From the NCBI GenBank assembly GCA_002256485.1, contig NNSG01000009.1, forward strand, positions 1 to 64,000: a DNA stretch of 64,000 bases. The letters run 5' to 3'. The notes under the pieces were generated by a model. The model was not told the origin of the DNA and made no database searches. It worked only from the letters and a program-made list of their open reading frames with translations. Each line of letters begins with the position of its first letter. Position 1 is the stretch's first letter. Below are positions 1 to 9,589 of the stretch, in pieces. A program made the translations under genes and the position numbers. The stretch comes from Fidelibacterota bacterium 408169 (GTDB lineage Bacteria > Fidelibacterota > Marinisomatia > Marinisomatales > TCS55).

Positions 1-135
<135 letters not shown>

Positions 136-167
136 TCATTATTTTGTTCAATCACTGCTTTACATTG

Positions 168-240
<73 letters not shown>

Positions 241-287
241 AATTCTTTAGCCCACGCTTGCTAATTACACCAGCATCTGCCTACTTG

Positions 288-360
288 AGCGGGCGACGAG
301 ATTCGAACTCGCGACCCTCAGCTTGGAAGGCTGATGCTCTACCAGCTGAGCTACACCCGC
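288..360 (-). tRNA. tRNA-Gly (TCC)
   Basis: A 73-nt minus-strand cloverleaf. The acceptor stem is GCGGGTG/CGCCCGC with one T-G wobble. The anticodon arm is TCAGC-CTTCCAA-GCTGA, giving anticodon TCC, and the T-loop is GTTCGAATC. No CCA is encoded. It corresponds to glyT of the E. coli thrU-tyrU-glyT-thrT-tufB operon. Confidence 0.95.
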
Positions 361-367
361 ATTTTTG

Positions 368-450
368 TGGGGAGAGAAGGATTCGAACCTCCGTAGGCAT
401 ACGCCGGCAGATTTACAGTCTGCTGCCATTGACCGCTCGGCCATCTCCCC
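368..450 (-). tRNA. tRNA-Tyr (GTA)
   Basis: An 83-nt minus-strand tRNA with a long class II variable arm. The acceptor stem is GGGGAGA/TCTCCCC with discriminator A. The anticodon arm is GCAGA-CTGTAAA-TCTGC with anticodon GTA, and the T-arm contains GGTTCGAATCC. It corresponds to tyrU in the E. coli operon. Confidence 0.95.
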
Positions 451-479
451 AACAGACTTTTTCATTTTTAAAGAGCGTG

Positions 480-552
480 AGCCACCGAAGGGACTCGAAC
501 CCCCGACCGACTGATTACAAATCAGTTGCTCTACCAGCTGAGCTACGGTGGC
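480..552 (-). tRNA. tRNA-Thr (TGT)
   Basis: A 73-nt minus-strand cloverleaf, the first gene of the tRNA-tuf cluster. The acceptor stem is GCCACCG/CGGTGGC. The anticodon arm is ACTGA-TTTGTAA-TCAGT with anticodon TGT, and the T-arm carries GGTTCGAGTCC. It takes the position of E. coli thrU. Confidence 0.95.
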
Positions 553-660
553 ATGCCGGGTATTCCTATTTTTTTGAATCATCCGATTCAGGCAAACCTG
601 ACCGTCGAGAAATCAATAAATATTAATTGGTCGAATATCAGGAAATGCAAAGCCTTCAAA

Positions 661-688
661 ATTAGATATAAAATTAAATACCCTGCAA
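661..688 (-). promoter_or_regulatory. Candidate promoter of the tRNA-tuf operon
   Basis: On the minus strand TTGCAG (683-688) and TCTAAT (661-666) are 16 bp apart, resembling sigma-70 -35 and -10 boxes. They lie about 110 bp upstream of the first tRNA, in the only sizeable gap between cysS and the cluster. This is sequence resemblance only. The stretch 553-733 holds no gene. Confidence 0.3.
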
Positions 689-707
689 GAGTGTTTTATA
701 AGAATAA

Positions 708-735
708 ATAAAATAATTTATAATAGAAAATTATT
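708..735 (-). terminator. Weak AT-only terminator candidate after cysS
   Basis: On the minus strand AATAATTT (728-735) and AAATTATT (712-719) can pair, followed by TTATTTATT. The 5' arm overlaps the cysS stop codon. The stem has no G-C pair, so it may not fold stably; it is listed because no other terminator is visible between cysS and the tRNA operon. Confidence 0.25.
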
Positions 736-2110
736 ACAATGGATAACACTTCGTACCTTCAGGTAAGTCCTCTACTTTCCACCCCTTTTGCTTGATTTCT
801 TCTCTCAAATGATCAGATAATTTCCAATTTTTTTCTTTTCTAGCTGATTCTCTTTTGGCGACTAACTGTGCAATTTTATCTGGGATATCGGTTTGTTTTA
901 TCAATAAGGATAAAATTTCATCTGCTTTTATAAGGAAGCTTAAACCCATAGTTGCTTCATTTTTTGATAATATATCATTATCAATTTTATGATTTAGTTT
1001 TCTTACATAATTAAACAAAACACCTAATGCCTTTGGTGTATTTAAATCGTCACACAAAATTTCAATGAATTCTTCGTATTCATCAGGTAAGGAATTTCCA
1101 ACATCAACTTTTTTGTTTAATTTTTGAAACAATTCATTAATTCTATGAACAGACTTCTTTGCTTCTTCTAGTTTAATATGTGAAAAAGCTAGCTTGGATC
1201 TATAATGACTGCTGATTAATGCAAATCGTAAACTTTCAGCAGTATACCCATCAGCTAATAATTCTGGTATTGTTTTAATATTCCCTAATGATTTACTCAT
1301 CTTTTCATCTGCCATAATTAAGTGCTCACTATGCATCCATAAATTAACAAATTCCGAATTCAATGCAGCACAAGATTGAGCAATTTCATTTTCATGGTGG
1401 GGAAATATATTGTCAACTCCCCCACAGTGAATATCAAAATGGTTTCCTAAATACTTTGTAGACATGGCTGAACATTCCATGTGCCACCCAGGCCTACCCT
1501 TACCCCAAGGCGAATCCCATGATACGTCACCATCTTCTTCTTTCCATGCTTTCCATAAAGCAAAATCCTGTGGATGATCTTTTGTATATTCATCAGCAGC
1601 AACTCTATCTGTCTGTTTTAATCCTTTTAAATCTAAATGTGCAAGTTTTCCATAATCTTTATATGATTCTATTGAGAAAAACACGGATCCATTTTCTGTT
1701 AAATACGCATTTCCATTTTTGATAAGAGCAGTGATCATAGAAATCATTTCTTGAATATTGTCCGTTGCCAGAGGTAACTCATCTGCGGGTAAAATCTTTA
1801 ATATTGCGGCATCCTCAATGAATTCAGCTGTATATTTTAACGAAATTTCAGTCAATGTTTTATTTTCATCATTCGCCTTTTTTATCATCTTATCATCAAC
1901 ATCAGTGATGTTCATTATATGCCTTACTTTATAACCCACTATTAGAAAAACCCTCTTTAAGATATCCTCGAAAAGAAATGTACGAAAATTTCCGATGTGG
2001 GATCTACTGTACACAGTGGGTCCGCAGGTATACATGGATACTTCACCTGGCTTAATAGGATTAAATATTTCCTTCTTTCTTGAAAGAGTATTATAGAATT
2101 TAATGTTCAT
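734..2110 (-). CDS. cysS: Cysteinyl-tRNA synthetase
   Basis: Class I synthetase that charges tRNA-Cys in the cytosol. The 458-residue length is usual. The HIGH-type signature CGPTVYSRSHIGN spans residues 29-41 and KMSKS is at 270-274. The catalytic zinc ligands known from the E. coli enzyme line up as C29, C213, H238 and E242 (the latter two in FPHHENEI). The C-terminal anticodon-binding region ends in GTKCYPL. The ATG overlaps the ddl stop by 4 bp (ATGA), so the two genes are probably co-translated. Nothing looks altered. Confidence 0.97.
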   Translation of the reverse strand: MNIKFYNTLSRKKEIFNPIKPGEVSMYTCGPTVYSRSHIGNFRTFLFEDILKRVFLIVGYKVRHIMNITDVDDKMIKKANDENKTLTEISLKYTAEFIEDAAILKILPADELPLATDNIQEMISMITALIKNGNAYLTENGSVFFSIESYKDYGKLAHLDLKGLKQTDRVAADEYTKDHPQDFALWKAWKEEDGDVSWDSPWGKGRPGWHMECSAMSTKYLGNHFDIHCGGVDNIFPHHENEIAQSCAALNSEFVNLWMHSEHLIMADEKMSKSLGNIKTIPELLADGYTAESLRFALISSHYRSKLAFSHIKLEEAKKSVHRINELFQKLNKKVDVGNSLPDEYEEFIEILCDDLNTPKALGVLFNYVRKLNHKIDNDILSKNEATMGLSFLIKADEILSLLIKQTDIPDKIAQLVAKRESARKEKNWKLSDHLREEIKQKGWKVEDLPEGTKCYPL

Positions 2111-3012
2111 TCAGTTCCTAATGCCTGTTGGATGATAGAATCTACTAATTGCTCAAAAGTATTACCTCTAACAGCAGCTGCCTTCGGGACAAGACTGGTG
2201 TCCGTCATACCCGGAAGTGTGTTCAGTTCCAAGAACCAGTGCTGATCGTTTTTATCCAATCGAAAATCCACTCTGACATAGTGACGACATTTAAATAATT
2301 TATATATTTCCAAAGCAGTTTGTTGAATCTTATTTGTCAATATTTCATCAAGTTCAGCCGGGCAAATATATTCTGTCATCCCTTTCGTATACTTACATTC
2401 ATAATCATACAAGTCGTGTGATGGTTTAATTTCAATAATGGGCAAAACTTCATTTCCAACAATAGATACTGTTATTTCTTTACCGTCAATAAATTGTTCA
2501 ATAAGTATTTCATCGTCATATTCAAATGCTTTTTTAATAGCGAAATCGAAATTACTTTCTTCATTTACAATTGTAAGACCAATTGTGCTACCTTGACTAT
2601 TTGGTTTTATAACACATGGCAATGCATACTCAAACTTGTTTATAGTTTTTCCTTTTCTAATTCTTTTCCATTTCGGAGTAGAAATTCCAACATCTTCTGC
2701 TAATAATTTACTGATATGTTTATCCATGCAAATTGCTGATGATAATGCATCCGATCCGGTATATCGAATTCCCAGGCTTTCAAACATGCCCTGAATACGG
2801 CCGTTTTCACCAATACCACCATGTAGTGCGATAAGTACTAAATCTACACGATTGAGTGTGTCCAAATGGCTTAATATATCATCTTCAAATTCTATTAAAA
2901 TAGTATCATAGCCAAGCGATTCACACGCAGTGAACATTGCTTTTCCAGAATTTATTGAAACGTCTCTTTCAGATGATGGTCCACCCATTAATACAGCAAT
3001 TGTAGTATTCAT
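2107..3012 (-). CDS. ddl: D-alanine--D-alanine ligase
   Basis: ATP-grasp ligase that makes the D-Ala-D-Ala dipeptide for peptidoglycan. At 301 residues it is of DdlB-like length. It opens with the N-terminal motif MGGPSSERDVS (residues 9-19), followed by the substrate loop LHGGIGENG (about 63-71). The C-terminal metal-binding motif LELNTLPGMT is followed by SLVPKAA. The gene overlaps cysS downstream and gmhB upstream by 4 bp each. No mur genes are nearby, so here it sits in a mixed housekeeping operon. Confidence 0.96.
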   Translation of the reverse strand: MNTTIAVLMGGPSSERDVSINSGKAMFTACESLGYDTILIEFEDDILSHLDTLNRVDLVLIALHGGIGENGRIQGMFESLGIRYTGSDALSSAICMDKHISKLLAEDVGISTPKWKRIRKGKTINKFEYALPCVIKPNSQGSTIGLTIVNEESNFDFAIKKAFEYDDEILIEQFIDGKEITVSIVGNEVLPIIEIKPSHDLYDYECKYTKGMTEYICPAELDEILTNKIQQTALEIYKLFKCRHYVRVDFRLDKNDQHWFLELNTLPGMTDTSLVPKAAAVRGNTFEQLVDSIIQQALGTE

Positions 3013-3551
3013 GATGTAATTAACTCTGCCCCCACCAATAGATTTTCCACAACAAATTTTGGTGTAAGTTTTTCATTTAATTTTTGCAGTGTTTCCGGCC
3101 CTTTTCCCGTTAGAACAAGCATTGTATCCATATTTAATTTAACGCCGGCTTCTATATCAGAACCAGCATCACCCACCATCATTGATTTTTCCATTTCTAT
3201 ACCATGATCAGATTCAGCTTTATCAAATAATCCTGTACCAGGTTTACGATTTTCCGATGCATCATCAGGGTGATCCGGACAATAATAAATGTCTACTAAT
3301 TTCAAATTATTTTCAGAAAAAGTATTACGGATAAAATCATGAATCACTTTCAAATTTTTTTCATCTATCAAGCCTCGTCCAATCCCCGATTGATTACTAA
3401 CAATACAAAAACGATCACAGCATTTAGACATTATTTTCAATGCTTTAAACGTAAAAGGGAAAAACGTAAAATCCTTCAAATCACTTATATATCCAGGGTC
3501 TGGATTTAATGTACCATCACGGTCAAGAAATATGGTATCATATTTTTTCAT
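3009..3551 (-). CDS. gmhB: HAD-family heptose bisphosphate phosphatase-like protein
   Basis: A 180-residue HAD phosphatase of the GmhB / histidinol-phosphatase (HisB-N) family. Motif I is DRDGT (10-14), motif II is VSNQSGIGRG (51-60), the RKP substrate loop is at 102-104, and motif IV is GDAGSD (127-132). GmhB removes the 7-phosphate from heptose bisphosphate on the way to ADP-heptose for LPS core. Family members normally hold zinc with C-x-H and a later C-x-C before RKP. Here C91 and H94 are kept (CPDHP) but the second Cys pair is missing and the loop is short. A heptose role is inferred; the substrate could differ. Confidence 0.8.
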   Translation of the reverse strand: MKKYDTIFLDRDGTLNPDPGYISDLKDFTFFPFTFKALKIMSKCCDRFCIVSNQSGIGRGLIDEKNLKVIHDFIRNTFSENNLKLVDIYYCPDHPDDASENRKPGTGLFDKAESDHGIEMEKSMMVGDAGSDIEAGVKLNMDTMLVLTGKGPETLQKLNEKLTPKFVVENLLVGAELITS

Positions 3552-4540
3552 GGTGTTATATTTTTTGTTTTTACATCTTTAAAATGAATTGAACTGCGCA
3601 GGAAACACACAAAGCCTATCAAAACAAGAGGAATAAATCCTACTGCATGAATCAGGACAGCGAAAGCTTGAGATTCCGATAACCCGGCATGGAAAATATT
3701 CACCAAAACATACACTGTAGCAGCATGATACGTTCCCACATATCCCGGTGCAGAGGGGACTGAAATGGCCAATGTTGTTGCAATGAGGACAATGCCAGCT
3801 GCGACCCACGATATATCAATTCCTGCAGCAATTACAACCAGCACTGTGCAAATGTAATATAAAATCCACAATACCAATGTTAAAACGACCAGTTGAAAAG
3901 AGTGTTTTGTTTTTCTAATTGATACTAAACCATTGATAACATTCTGAATGATACTTAACAATTTTTTACCGGACGATTTTTCAAATATTTTCCAATGAAC
4001 AACTTTTTCATGCAAATTTGAATGACTTTTACCTAGCCAAATGATAAATACTAATCCTATAAATGTCATAACAGAAAGGCCAATTAATACACTACCGCTC
4101 CATTCCATTAACGGAGAAAAGAAAGCGAAAAAAATCATTATAACTACCAAACCCATTAAATCAAGTAAGCGTTCCAATATGATAGTTCCAAATGCTGAAG
4201 ATGCTGTAATGGTATTTCTTTTCGAAATTGCATAGGCACGTAATATCTCACCCAACCGAAATGGCAGGACACCATTTCCGAAATAACCAATCATTGTAGA
4301 TCCAAATAATGGTTTAAATGAAATCAATTGAATTGGAATAAGCATTAATTGCCAACGATATGCGCGAAGAGCAACACTAGCGACCATTATTATCATTGAT
4401 AAAAATACATATGGCATATGGGTCTGGGATAAATTTTCGATCAGTTCATTGAAATTCAATTCCCGAAATGCATACAAAAGACCAATAGCACTTATAGCAA
4501 TTCCTATAATTAATTTTATACTATTATTCACGTAAATCAA
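3548..4540 (-). CDS. YbhN/UPF0104-type membrane protein (flippase-like)
   Basis: A 330-residue multi-pass membrane protein with about eight hydrophobic segments. It resembles the lysylphosphatidylglycerol synthetase membrane domain family (UPF0104). Family-like stretches include RAYRWQLML, FGNGVLPFRLGEILRAY and PSAPGYVGTYHAATVYVL. Members move or modify lipids, but most, like this one, lack the cytosolic aminoacyl-transferase domain. It overlaps gmhB by 4 bp and the LolA-like gene by 17 bp, so it belongs to an envelope-related operon. The substrate is unknown. Confidence 0.8.
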   Translation of the reverse strand: MIYVNNSIKLIIGIAISAIGLLYAFRELNFNELIENLSQTHMPYVFLSMIIMVASVALRAYRWQLMLIPIQLISFKPLFGSTMIGYFGNGVLPFRLGEILRAYAISKRNTITASSAFGTIILERLLDLMGLVVIMIFFAFFSPLMEWSGSVLIGLSVMTFIGLVFIIWLGKSHSNLHEKVVHWKIFEKSSGKKLLSIIQNVINGLVSIRKTKHSFQLVVLTLVLWILYYICTVLVVIAAGIDISWVAAGIVLIATTLAISVPSAPGYVGTYHAATVYVLVNIFHAGLSESQAFAVLIHAVGFIPLVLIGFVCFLRSSIHFKDVKTKNITP

Positions 4541-5111
4541 TCACTTCAACAGCATCTTTTCCAAATTCAGAAAAAGAGTAATTTCCTCTTAATATTTGCC
4601 AACTTTGTATCTGTACTTTGATCCAATTATCTTTATCATAATCAACCACTACATTTTCAAAATGCCAATTCCCACTATTGACAGATATATTACCTTTCAT
4701 TTTATAATCTTTCATTTCGAATGAAAACGTAATTAAACCATTTTCGTTCCGTTTATTCGAAATTAATATTCCTGATAAATCTCCTGAAATGATTGAAAAA
4801 ATATCTCGATCTTTAGGCAAACGTTCGTCAATAATAAGTTGTTTCGAATTCTTATTAAACGTTTTAATTCTATTTACTGAAATAAAAATATTTTGTTGAT
4901 TGGATTCGATTAAATATTCAGTTGAATCGATAAAGGAAACGGATATGGTTGAATTATATGTTTGACCATACTGAAACTGGTTTAATTCAACATCAATCTT
5001 TTTCCATCTTAAAAATTTCAATCCTGATTTTAATGAATCAAGATTTGATGGTGTATTTCCGAATATGATTGAAAATAATACTAGCCCGAAAAAGGGCAAA
5101 CGGAACCGCAT
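4524..5111 (-). CDS. LolA-like outer-membrane lipoprotein carrier
   Basis: A 195-residue exported protein with an N-terminal signal peptide (MRFRLPFFGLVLFSIIFGNT). It is rich in predicted beta strands, as expected of the half-barrel LolA fold. The stretch INRIKTFNKNSKQLIIDE-like (VNRIKTFNKNSKQLII) resembles the G-x-x-W-x-Y/F-x-x-x-x-K-Q region of LolA. Its position right behind ftsK (4 bp gap) matches the common ftsK-lolA arrangement. LolA shuttles lipoproteins across the periplasm. Identity is weak, so context carries much of the call. Confidence 0.6.
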   Translation of the reverse strand: MRFRLPFFGLVLFSIIFGNTPSNLDSLKSGLKFLRWKKIDVELNQFQYGQTYNSTISVSFIDSTEYLIESNQQNIFISVNRIKTFNKNSKQLIIDERLPKDRDIFSIISGDLSGILISNKRNENGLITFSFEMKDYKMKGNISVNSGNWHFENVVVDYDKDNWIKVQIQSWQILRGNYSFSEFGKDAVEVIDLRE

Positions 5112-5115
5112 GACT

Positions 5116-7578
5116 TTAATCTTCTAAATGGAGTAAATAGGATTCATCCACGAGTACTTCACGAGCTTTACTCCCGGTAAATGGCCCAACAACTGCAATC
5201 TGTTCCATTTGATCGATAAGGCGTGCTGCTCGTGAATAACCAACCTTTAAGCGGCGTTGAATAAGAGAAATTGATCCTTGTTGATGTGTGACGACTAGCC
5301 GAATAGCTTCATGCAATAATTCATCCTGATCCTCTTCCCCACCACCGTCTACAGCAACTCCATCAACTAATTGTCCTTCACGAATACTCGGCAAAATCAA
5401 TTCAGTTGCTTTAGGTTGTTCTTGAATATGTGTCATTAAAGATTCAATTTCTTCCAAAGATAAAAACGCATTGTGCAATCGGACAGGATCTGATGATCCT
5501 GAACCCAGATAAAGCATATCACCTCTGCCGATTAATTTTTCTGCACCGGGCATATCGATAATTGTGCGGGAGTCAATTTTGCTCGCTACTTGGAATGCGA
5601 TCCTAGATGGGAAATTGGCTTTAATCAAACCGGTGATTACATCTACTGATGGACGTTGAGTTGCAATCACTAAGTGGATTCCCACAGCTCGCGCCAATTG
5701 AGCCAAACGGGCGATTGGAGCTTCTACTTCACGAGCATTTAACATCATCAAATCAGCTAATTCATCCACCACAACTACGATATATGGCATGAAAGGTTCG
5801 CCGCTATCCTGCATCTTTTTATTGTATTCATCAATGTTTCGTACCACTTTATCAGCAAGGACATCATAACGACGGCCCATTTCTCTTTCCACAGACCTTA
5901 AAGCATATGCAGCATTTTCAACATTTGTAATAATGGGTTCATCTATGTCTTCCATGGATAATAAATGATAATCAGCTAATGAACGATATAGAGACATTTC
6001 TACTTTTTTGGGGTCAATAATAACGAATTTCAATTCGTCAGGAGTAGAACTGTATAACAAACTACAAATAATTGAATTCAGACAAACTGACTTACCTGAA
6101 CCTGTTGTACCTGCAATCAATAAATGGGGCATTTTCGCTAAATCAAGTGTAGCAATTTCTCCAGTTGTATTTTTACCGATTGCCAAAATCAATTTCGAAT
6201 CGGAAACAGCAAATTTTTCTGAATTGATTACCGATTTGAAATAAACTGTAGCCGGATTGCGGTTCGGTATTTCAATACCAACGGACGATTTTCCAGGGAT
6301 AGGTGCAATGACACGCACTCGGCTCGCCTCCATGACCCTTGCCAAGTCATCAGATAGAGCAACAAATTTATTGACGCGAACACCTTCTGCGGGCTCAACT
6401 TCAAATAATGTAATCACAGGACCGGGACTTACATTGACTACCTTTCCTTCTACACCAAATGTTAATAGTGATTGAGTGAGAAAATTTGCCCGATCAACAA
6501 GTTCATCGCGGCTCATACTGTCTGAAATATTTACAGGTGTTGCTAACAAATCAGATAAAGGAAGTTGATATTCACGTTTCGGCTGCTGTCTTTCAGATAC
6601 GTCATCCAGATTCACTTCATCTTCTTCAACCACTTCACCCACTTCAATATTTTCATCAACAGGCTCTAGAATATCTTCCGTTTGTTCATCAAGCTTTTCA
6701 GTATGGATATCATCATGTGACTTTGTTGCTTTTAATTCTTTTGTTTCTTTGTCTTCTATTTCATCTTGTGTTTGTTCTTCATATTCATCGGTTGGCACAT
6801 GTGTTGAAGGGACGGATTTTGCGATAGGAGTTGGTTTTTCATCTTCTTGAGCCACTAAACCTTCTTCCATTTCATTATTATCAATTTCAGCTAATACATC
6901 TTCTTCCTCTCTTTGAGCATCAATTTTATTCAGTAGATCCTGTGTATGCATTCGTTTGGCTTTTTCTGTAGCTTCAATTTCTTTTTTAAGTTTTTGTTCA
7001 TCCCGTTTTTTCTTAAATGTTATACCCAATTTTTCAAACGGTTCATACAAACTGAATTCAAAATATCCTCTGACCAACACCAACCATAAAGCAATTAACA
7101 AAATCGCAGTACCGAACATTCCCAAAAAGCTAAAGAGGAAATTAGCGAGATTCCCACCCACGAGTCCGCTTGCAGTAAAATCAAGACCGGAACGATCATG
7201 CATTCCTATTTCAATGAGACCGATTGTAACAGATAAAAGCACAATTACACCCACAACATAACCGGCAATACGGTTGAATGGTTTTAATTCTTTCTTACTA
7301 AAACAAAGCCAGCCCCAAATCAATCCCAAGATTGGAAATAAAAATGTGGAGTAACCAAACAGAAATTTGACAAAGAAATATGACAAGTATACACCCAGAA
7401 TCCCTAATGGATTTTCAACGTGAACATTTGGGGAAATACCCGGGTCTTCATTTGGACTGTATCCTATGAGACTGATTAATACCAATAACGAAATCGCCAG
7501 GGTAAGTATACCGAGTATTTCTAGGCGGCGATCTTTCAAAACAGTTGGGGATGTTCCGTTTTCACGGTTCTGAACCAA
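5116..7578 (-). CDS. ftsK: DNA translocase FtsK/SpoIIIE
   Basis: Septum-associated motor that pumps chromosome ends into daughter cells and activates dimer resolution at dif. About 820 residues: four or five membrane segments (about 20-170), a charged acidic linker (about 190-335), then the RecA-like motor. Walker A is GTTGSGKS at 490-497 and Walker B is VVVVDELADL. The C-terminal winged-helix gamma domain, which reads KOPS, includes SLIQRRLKVGYSRAARLID. The open frame begins at a TTG (7576-7578) that overlaps the epimerase by 43 bp and has no clear Shine-Dalgarno. Another TTG at 7537-7539 would remove 13 residues. The exact start is uncertain. Confidence 0.95.
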   Translation of the reverse strand: MVQNRENGTSPTVLKDRRLEILGILTLAISLLVLISLIGYSPNEDPGISPNVHVENPLGILGVYLSYFFVKFLFGYSTFLFPILGLIWGWLCFSKKELKPFNRIAGYVVGVIVLLSVTIGLIEIGMHDRSGLDFTASGLVGGNLANFLFSFLGMFGTAILLIALWLVLVRGYFEFSLYEPFEKLGITFKKKRDEQKLKKEIEATEKAKRMHTQDLLNKIDAQREEEDVLAEIDNNEMEEGLVAQEDEKPTPIAKSVPSTHVPTDEYEEQTQDEIEDKETKELKATKSHDDIHTEKLDEQTEDILEPVDENIEVGEVVEEDEVNLDDVSERQQPKREYQLPLSDLLATPVNISDSMSRDELVDRANFLTQSLLTFGVEGKVVNVSPGPVITLFEVEPAEGVRVNKFVALSDDLARVMEASRVRVIAPIPGKSSVGIEIPNRNPATVYFKSVINSEKFAVSDSKLILAIGKNTTGEIATLDLAKMPHLLIAGTTGSGKSVCLNSIICSLLYSSTPDELKFVIIDPKKVEMSLYRSLADYHLLSMEDIDEPIITNVENAAYALRSVEREMGRRYDVLADKVVRNIDEYNKKMQDSGEPFMPYIVVVVDELADLMMLNAREVEAPIARLAQLARAVGIHLVIATQRPSVDVITGLIKANFPSRIAFQVASKIDSRTIIDMPGAEKLIGRGDMLYLGSGSSDPVRLHNAFLSLEEIESLMTHIQEQPKATELILPSIREGQLVDGVAVDGGGEEDQDELLHEAIRLVVTHQQGSISLIQRRLKVGYSRAARLIDQMEQIAVVGPFTGSKAREVLVDESYLLHLED

Positions 7579-8507
7579 TTAATAAATTTAACAATGCCAT
7601 CATTTAAATGGGTTGTTGGACTGTAATCAAGGCGTGATTCTGCACGAGAAATATCGGCGTATGTGCACAGAACATCGCCGGAGGGGAGATCGCGCTCATC
7701 AAGCACGGGTTCCTTTCCAGTGACGTCACTGATTGTGGAGACCAGATCAGCCAATTTTACAGGTTCAGAGTTTCCGAGGTTGTATATCATGAAATCATCG
7801 TTTGACTTCAACGCTGCAAGTATACCACTAATGATGTCATCAATGTAAGTATAATCTCGCGCTGTGGAACCATCTCCGAAATACGGTAATGGAGTATCAT
7901 TTAGCAAGTGACGAACAAATTTATGGATCGCCATTTCCGGGCGTTGTCGAGGTCCGTAAACTGTAAAGAATCTCAAACAAATCGTTGGAATTTCATAGAG
8001 ATGGGAATATGTGAAACAAAGTTCCTCACCCATTTTTTTGGTTGTACCATAGGGAGATATCTGTTGATCCACCATATCCGTTTCAGAAAAAGGAATCTTA
8101 TCATTATTTCCATAGACGGATGATGAAGAAGCAAAAATGAAATGTTTAATTTCTTTAGATTTCATTTCTTCCAAAAGAACTTGTGTACCATTGATATTTA
8201 CATCTGTATAATGAACCGGATCGTCCAAAGAAGGTCTGACTCCTGCCATGGCTGCTAAATGAATTACAGTATCAAATGAATAAGTCATAAACATTTCTCT
8301 CATGAATACATTATCTCTTATATCTCCCTTATGAAATGAATATCGCTTATAGTTTAAATGAGATTTTTGATTCAATAATTTAATTTCTGGATAATAAAAA
8401 TCATTTAGATTATCTACACAAACGACTTGTTTGCGCTGACTCAACAATTTATCAATAAGGTGTGAGCCGATAAAACCACAGCCGCCTGTCACTAAAATCG
8501 TACTCAT
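7536..8507 (-). CDS. NAD-dependent nucleotide-sugar epimerase (UDP-glucuronate 4-epimerase-like)
   Basis: A 323-residue extended short-chain dehydrogenase. The Rossmann NAD motif is VTGGCGFIGSHL near the N-terminus, and the catalytic Tyr-Lys pair is in YGTTKKMGEE, preceded by ASSSSVYG. The segment VDNLNDFYYPEIK and the later FTVYGPRQRPEMA resemble UDP-glucuronate 4-epimerases, which make UDP-galacturonate for surface polysaccharides. A UDP-glucose 4-epimerase or dehydratase activity cannot be excluded. It lies between gcvT (4 bp overlap) and ftsK, with no other sugar genes next to it. Confidence 0.85.
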   Translation of the reverse strand: MSTILVTGGCGFIGSHLIDKLLSQRKQVVCVDNLNDFYYPEIKLLNQKSHLNYKRYSFHKGDIRDNVFMREMFMTYSFDTVIHLAAMAGVRPSLDDPVHYTDVNINGTQVLLEEMKSKEIKHFIFASSSSVYGNNDKIPFSETDMVDQQISPYGTTKKMGEELCFTYSHLYEIPTICLRFFTVYGPRQRPEMAIHKFVRHLLNDTPLPYFGDGSTARDYTYIDDIISGILAALKSNDDFMIYNLGNSEPVKLADLVSTISDVTGKEPVLDERDLPSGDVLCTYADISRAESRLDYSPTTHLNDGIVKFINWFRTVKTEHPQLF

Positions 8508-9589
8508 AATTGAGCTGATCCATTTTTATAAAAAGGTGGTTTTATGATAAGTGCTTTTTTCATTTTTCCCCTGATATCAATATCAAGTTCCATGCCAGTT
8601 GTATGTTTACCGAACTGAACATAACCTATTCCAATTCCCTTTTGTAATGAGGGTGATTGCGTTCCACTGGTGACAACACCAATTTCATTTCCATCTGAAA
8701 AAATTTTATATCCTTTCCTTGGCACAGCTCTGTCAACCATTTCGAATGCAGTTAAAAGTTTAGTTCTATTTTCTTTAGCTGAAATTAAAGATTCTTTTCC
8801 TTTAAAATTTTCTTTATTCAATTTCGTTATCCAACCAAGTCCCGCTTCAATAGGATTTGTTTTTTCATCAATGTCGTTCCCATATAAACAAAATTTCATT
8901 TCAATGCGCAATGTATCACGACAAGCCAAACCACAGGGAGTAATATTGCCGATATTCATTATGGAATTCCAAATCTGTCCTATAACATCATTGTCAGCGT
9001 AAATTTCAAAACCCAATTCACCGGTGTAACCTGTGCGGGCAATGGTGGCGTTTACGCCCCCAACAGTGCCTTCTTCAAACGTATAAAATGGAATATAAGA
9101 TAAATCTTTTTCTACCACTTTCTGTAATATGTTTCTGGAGTACGGACCCTGTAAAGCAATGAGTCCAGTTTCTGCACTAATATCAACAATGTTTACATCA
9201 ACCGGTTTGTGCTCATTCAACCAGCTAAAGTCCTTTTCCAAATTTGACGCATTTACTACAAGCATGTACTTATCATCAGCATATTTGTAAATTAAAATGT
9301 CATCGATGATTCCGCCATTTTCATAGCACATAGCCGAATACTGGGCATCGCCCGCTGACATAGTTTTTACATCATTGACTGTCATATAATTCAAGAATTT
9401 TTCTGCATCTGTTCCACTCACTATGAGTTCACCCATATGGCTTACATCAAAAATTCCGCAGGATTTACGCACAGCCAAATGCTCTACTAAAATTCCAGAA
9501 TATTGAATCGGCATCCTGTAACCAGCGAAATCTACTATTCGGGCGTTAAGGTCAATGTGCTTTTGGTATAGTGGTGTTTCCAAATTCAA
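8504..9589 (-). CDS. gcvT: Aminomethyltransferase (glycine cleavage T protein)
   Basis: The T protein takes the aminomethyl group from the H-protein lipoyl arm and gives 5,10-methylenetetrahydrofolate and ammonia. The 361-residue length is typical. The N-terminus has TPLYQKHIDLNARIVDFAGY and FDVSHMGE. The folate-binding part has ARTGYTGELGFEIY, and the late motif VTSGTQSPSLQKGIGIGYV is complete. It overlaps the aminotransferase gene by 4 bp. The other subunits (gcvH, gcvP) are not in the window, so the set is split in this genome. Confidence 0.95.
   Translation of the reverse strand: MNLETPLYQKHIDLNARIVDFAGYRMPIQYSGILVEHLAVRKSCGIFDVSHMGELIVSGTDAEKFLNYMTVNDVKTMSAGDAQYSAMCYENGGIIDDILIYKYADDKYMLVVNASNLEKDFSWLNEHKPVDVNIVDISAETGLIALQGPYSRNILQKVVEKDLSYIPFYTFEEGTVGGVNATIARTGYTGELGFEIYADNDVIGQIWNSIMNIGNITPCGLACRDTLRIEMKFCLYGNDIDEKTNPIEAGLGWITKLNKENFKGKESLISAKENRTKLLTAFEMVDRAVPRKGYKIFSDGNEIGVVTSGTQSPSLQKGIGIGYVQFGKHTTGMELDIDIRGKMKKALIIKPPFYKNGSAQL

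Noticed and set aside
258-626. Open frames over the tRNA cluster on both strands
   Set aside because: They run through four clear tRNA genes; peptides such as RRDSNPRPTDYKS are the well-known translation artefact of tRNA sequences.
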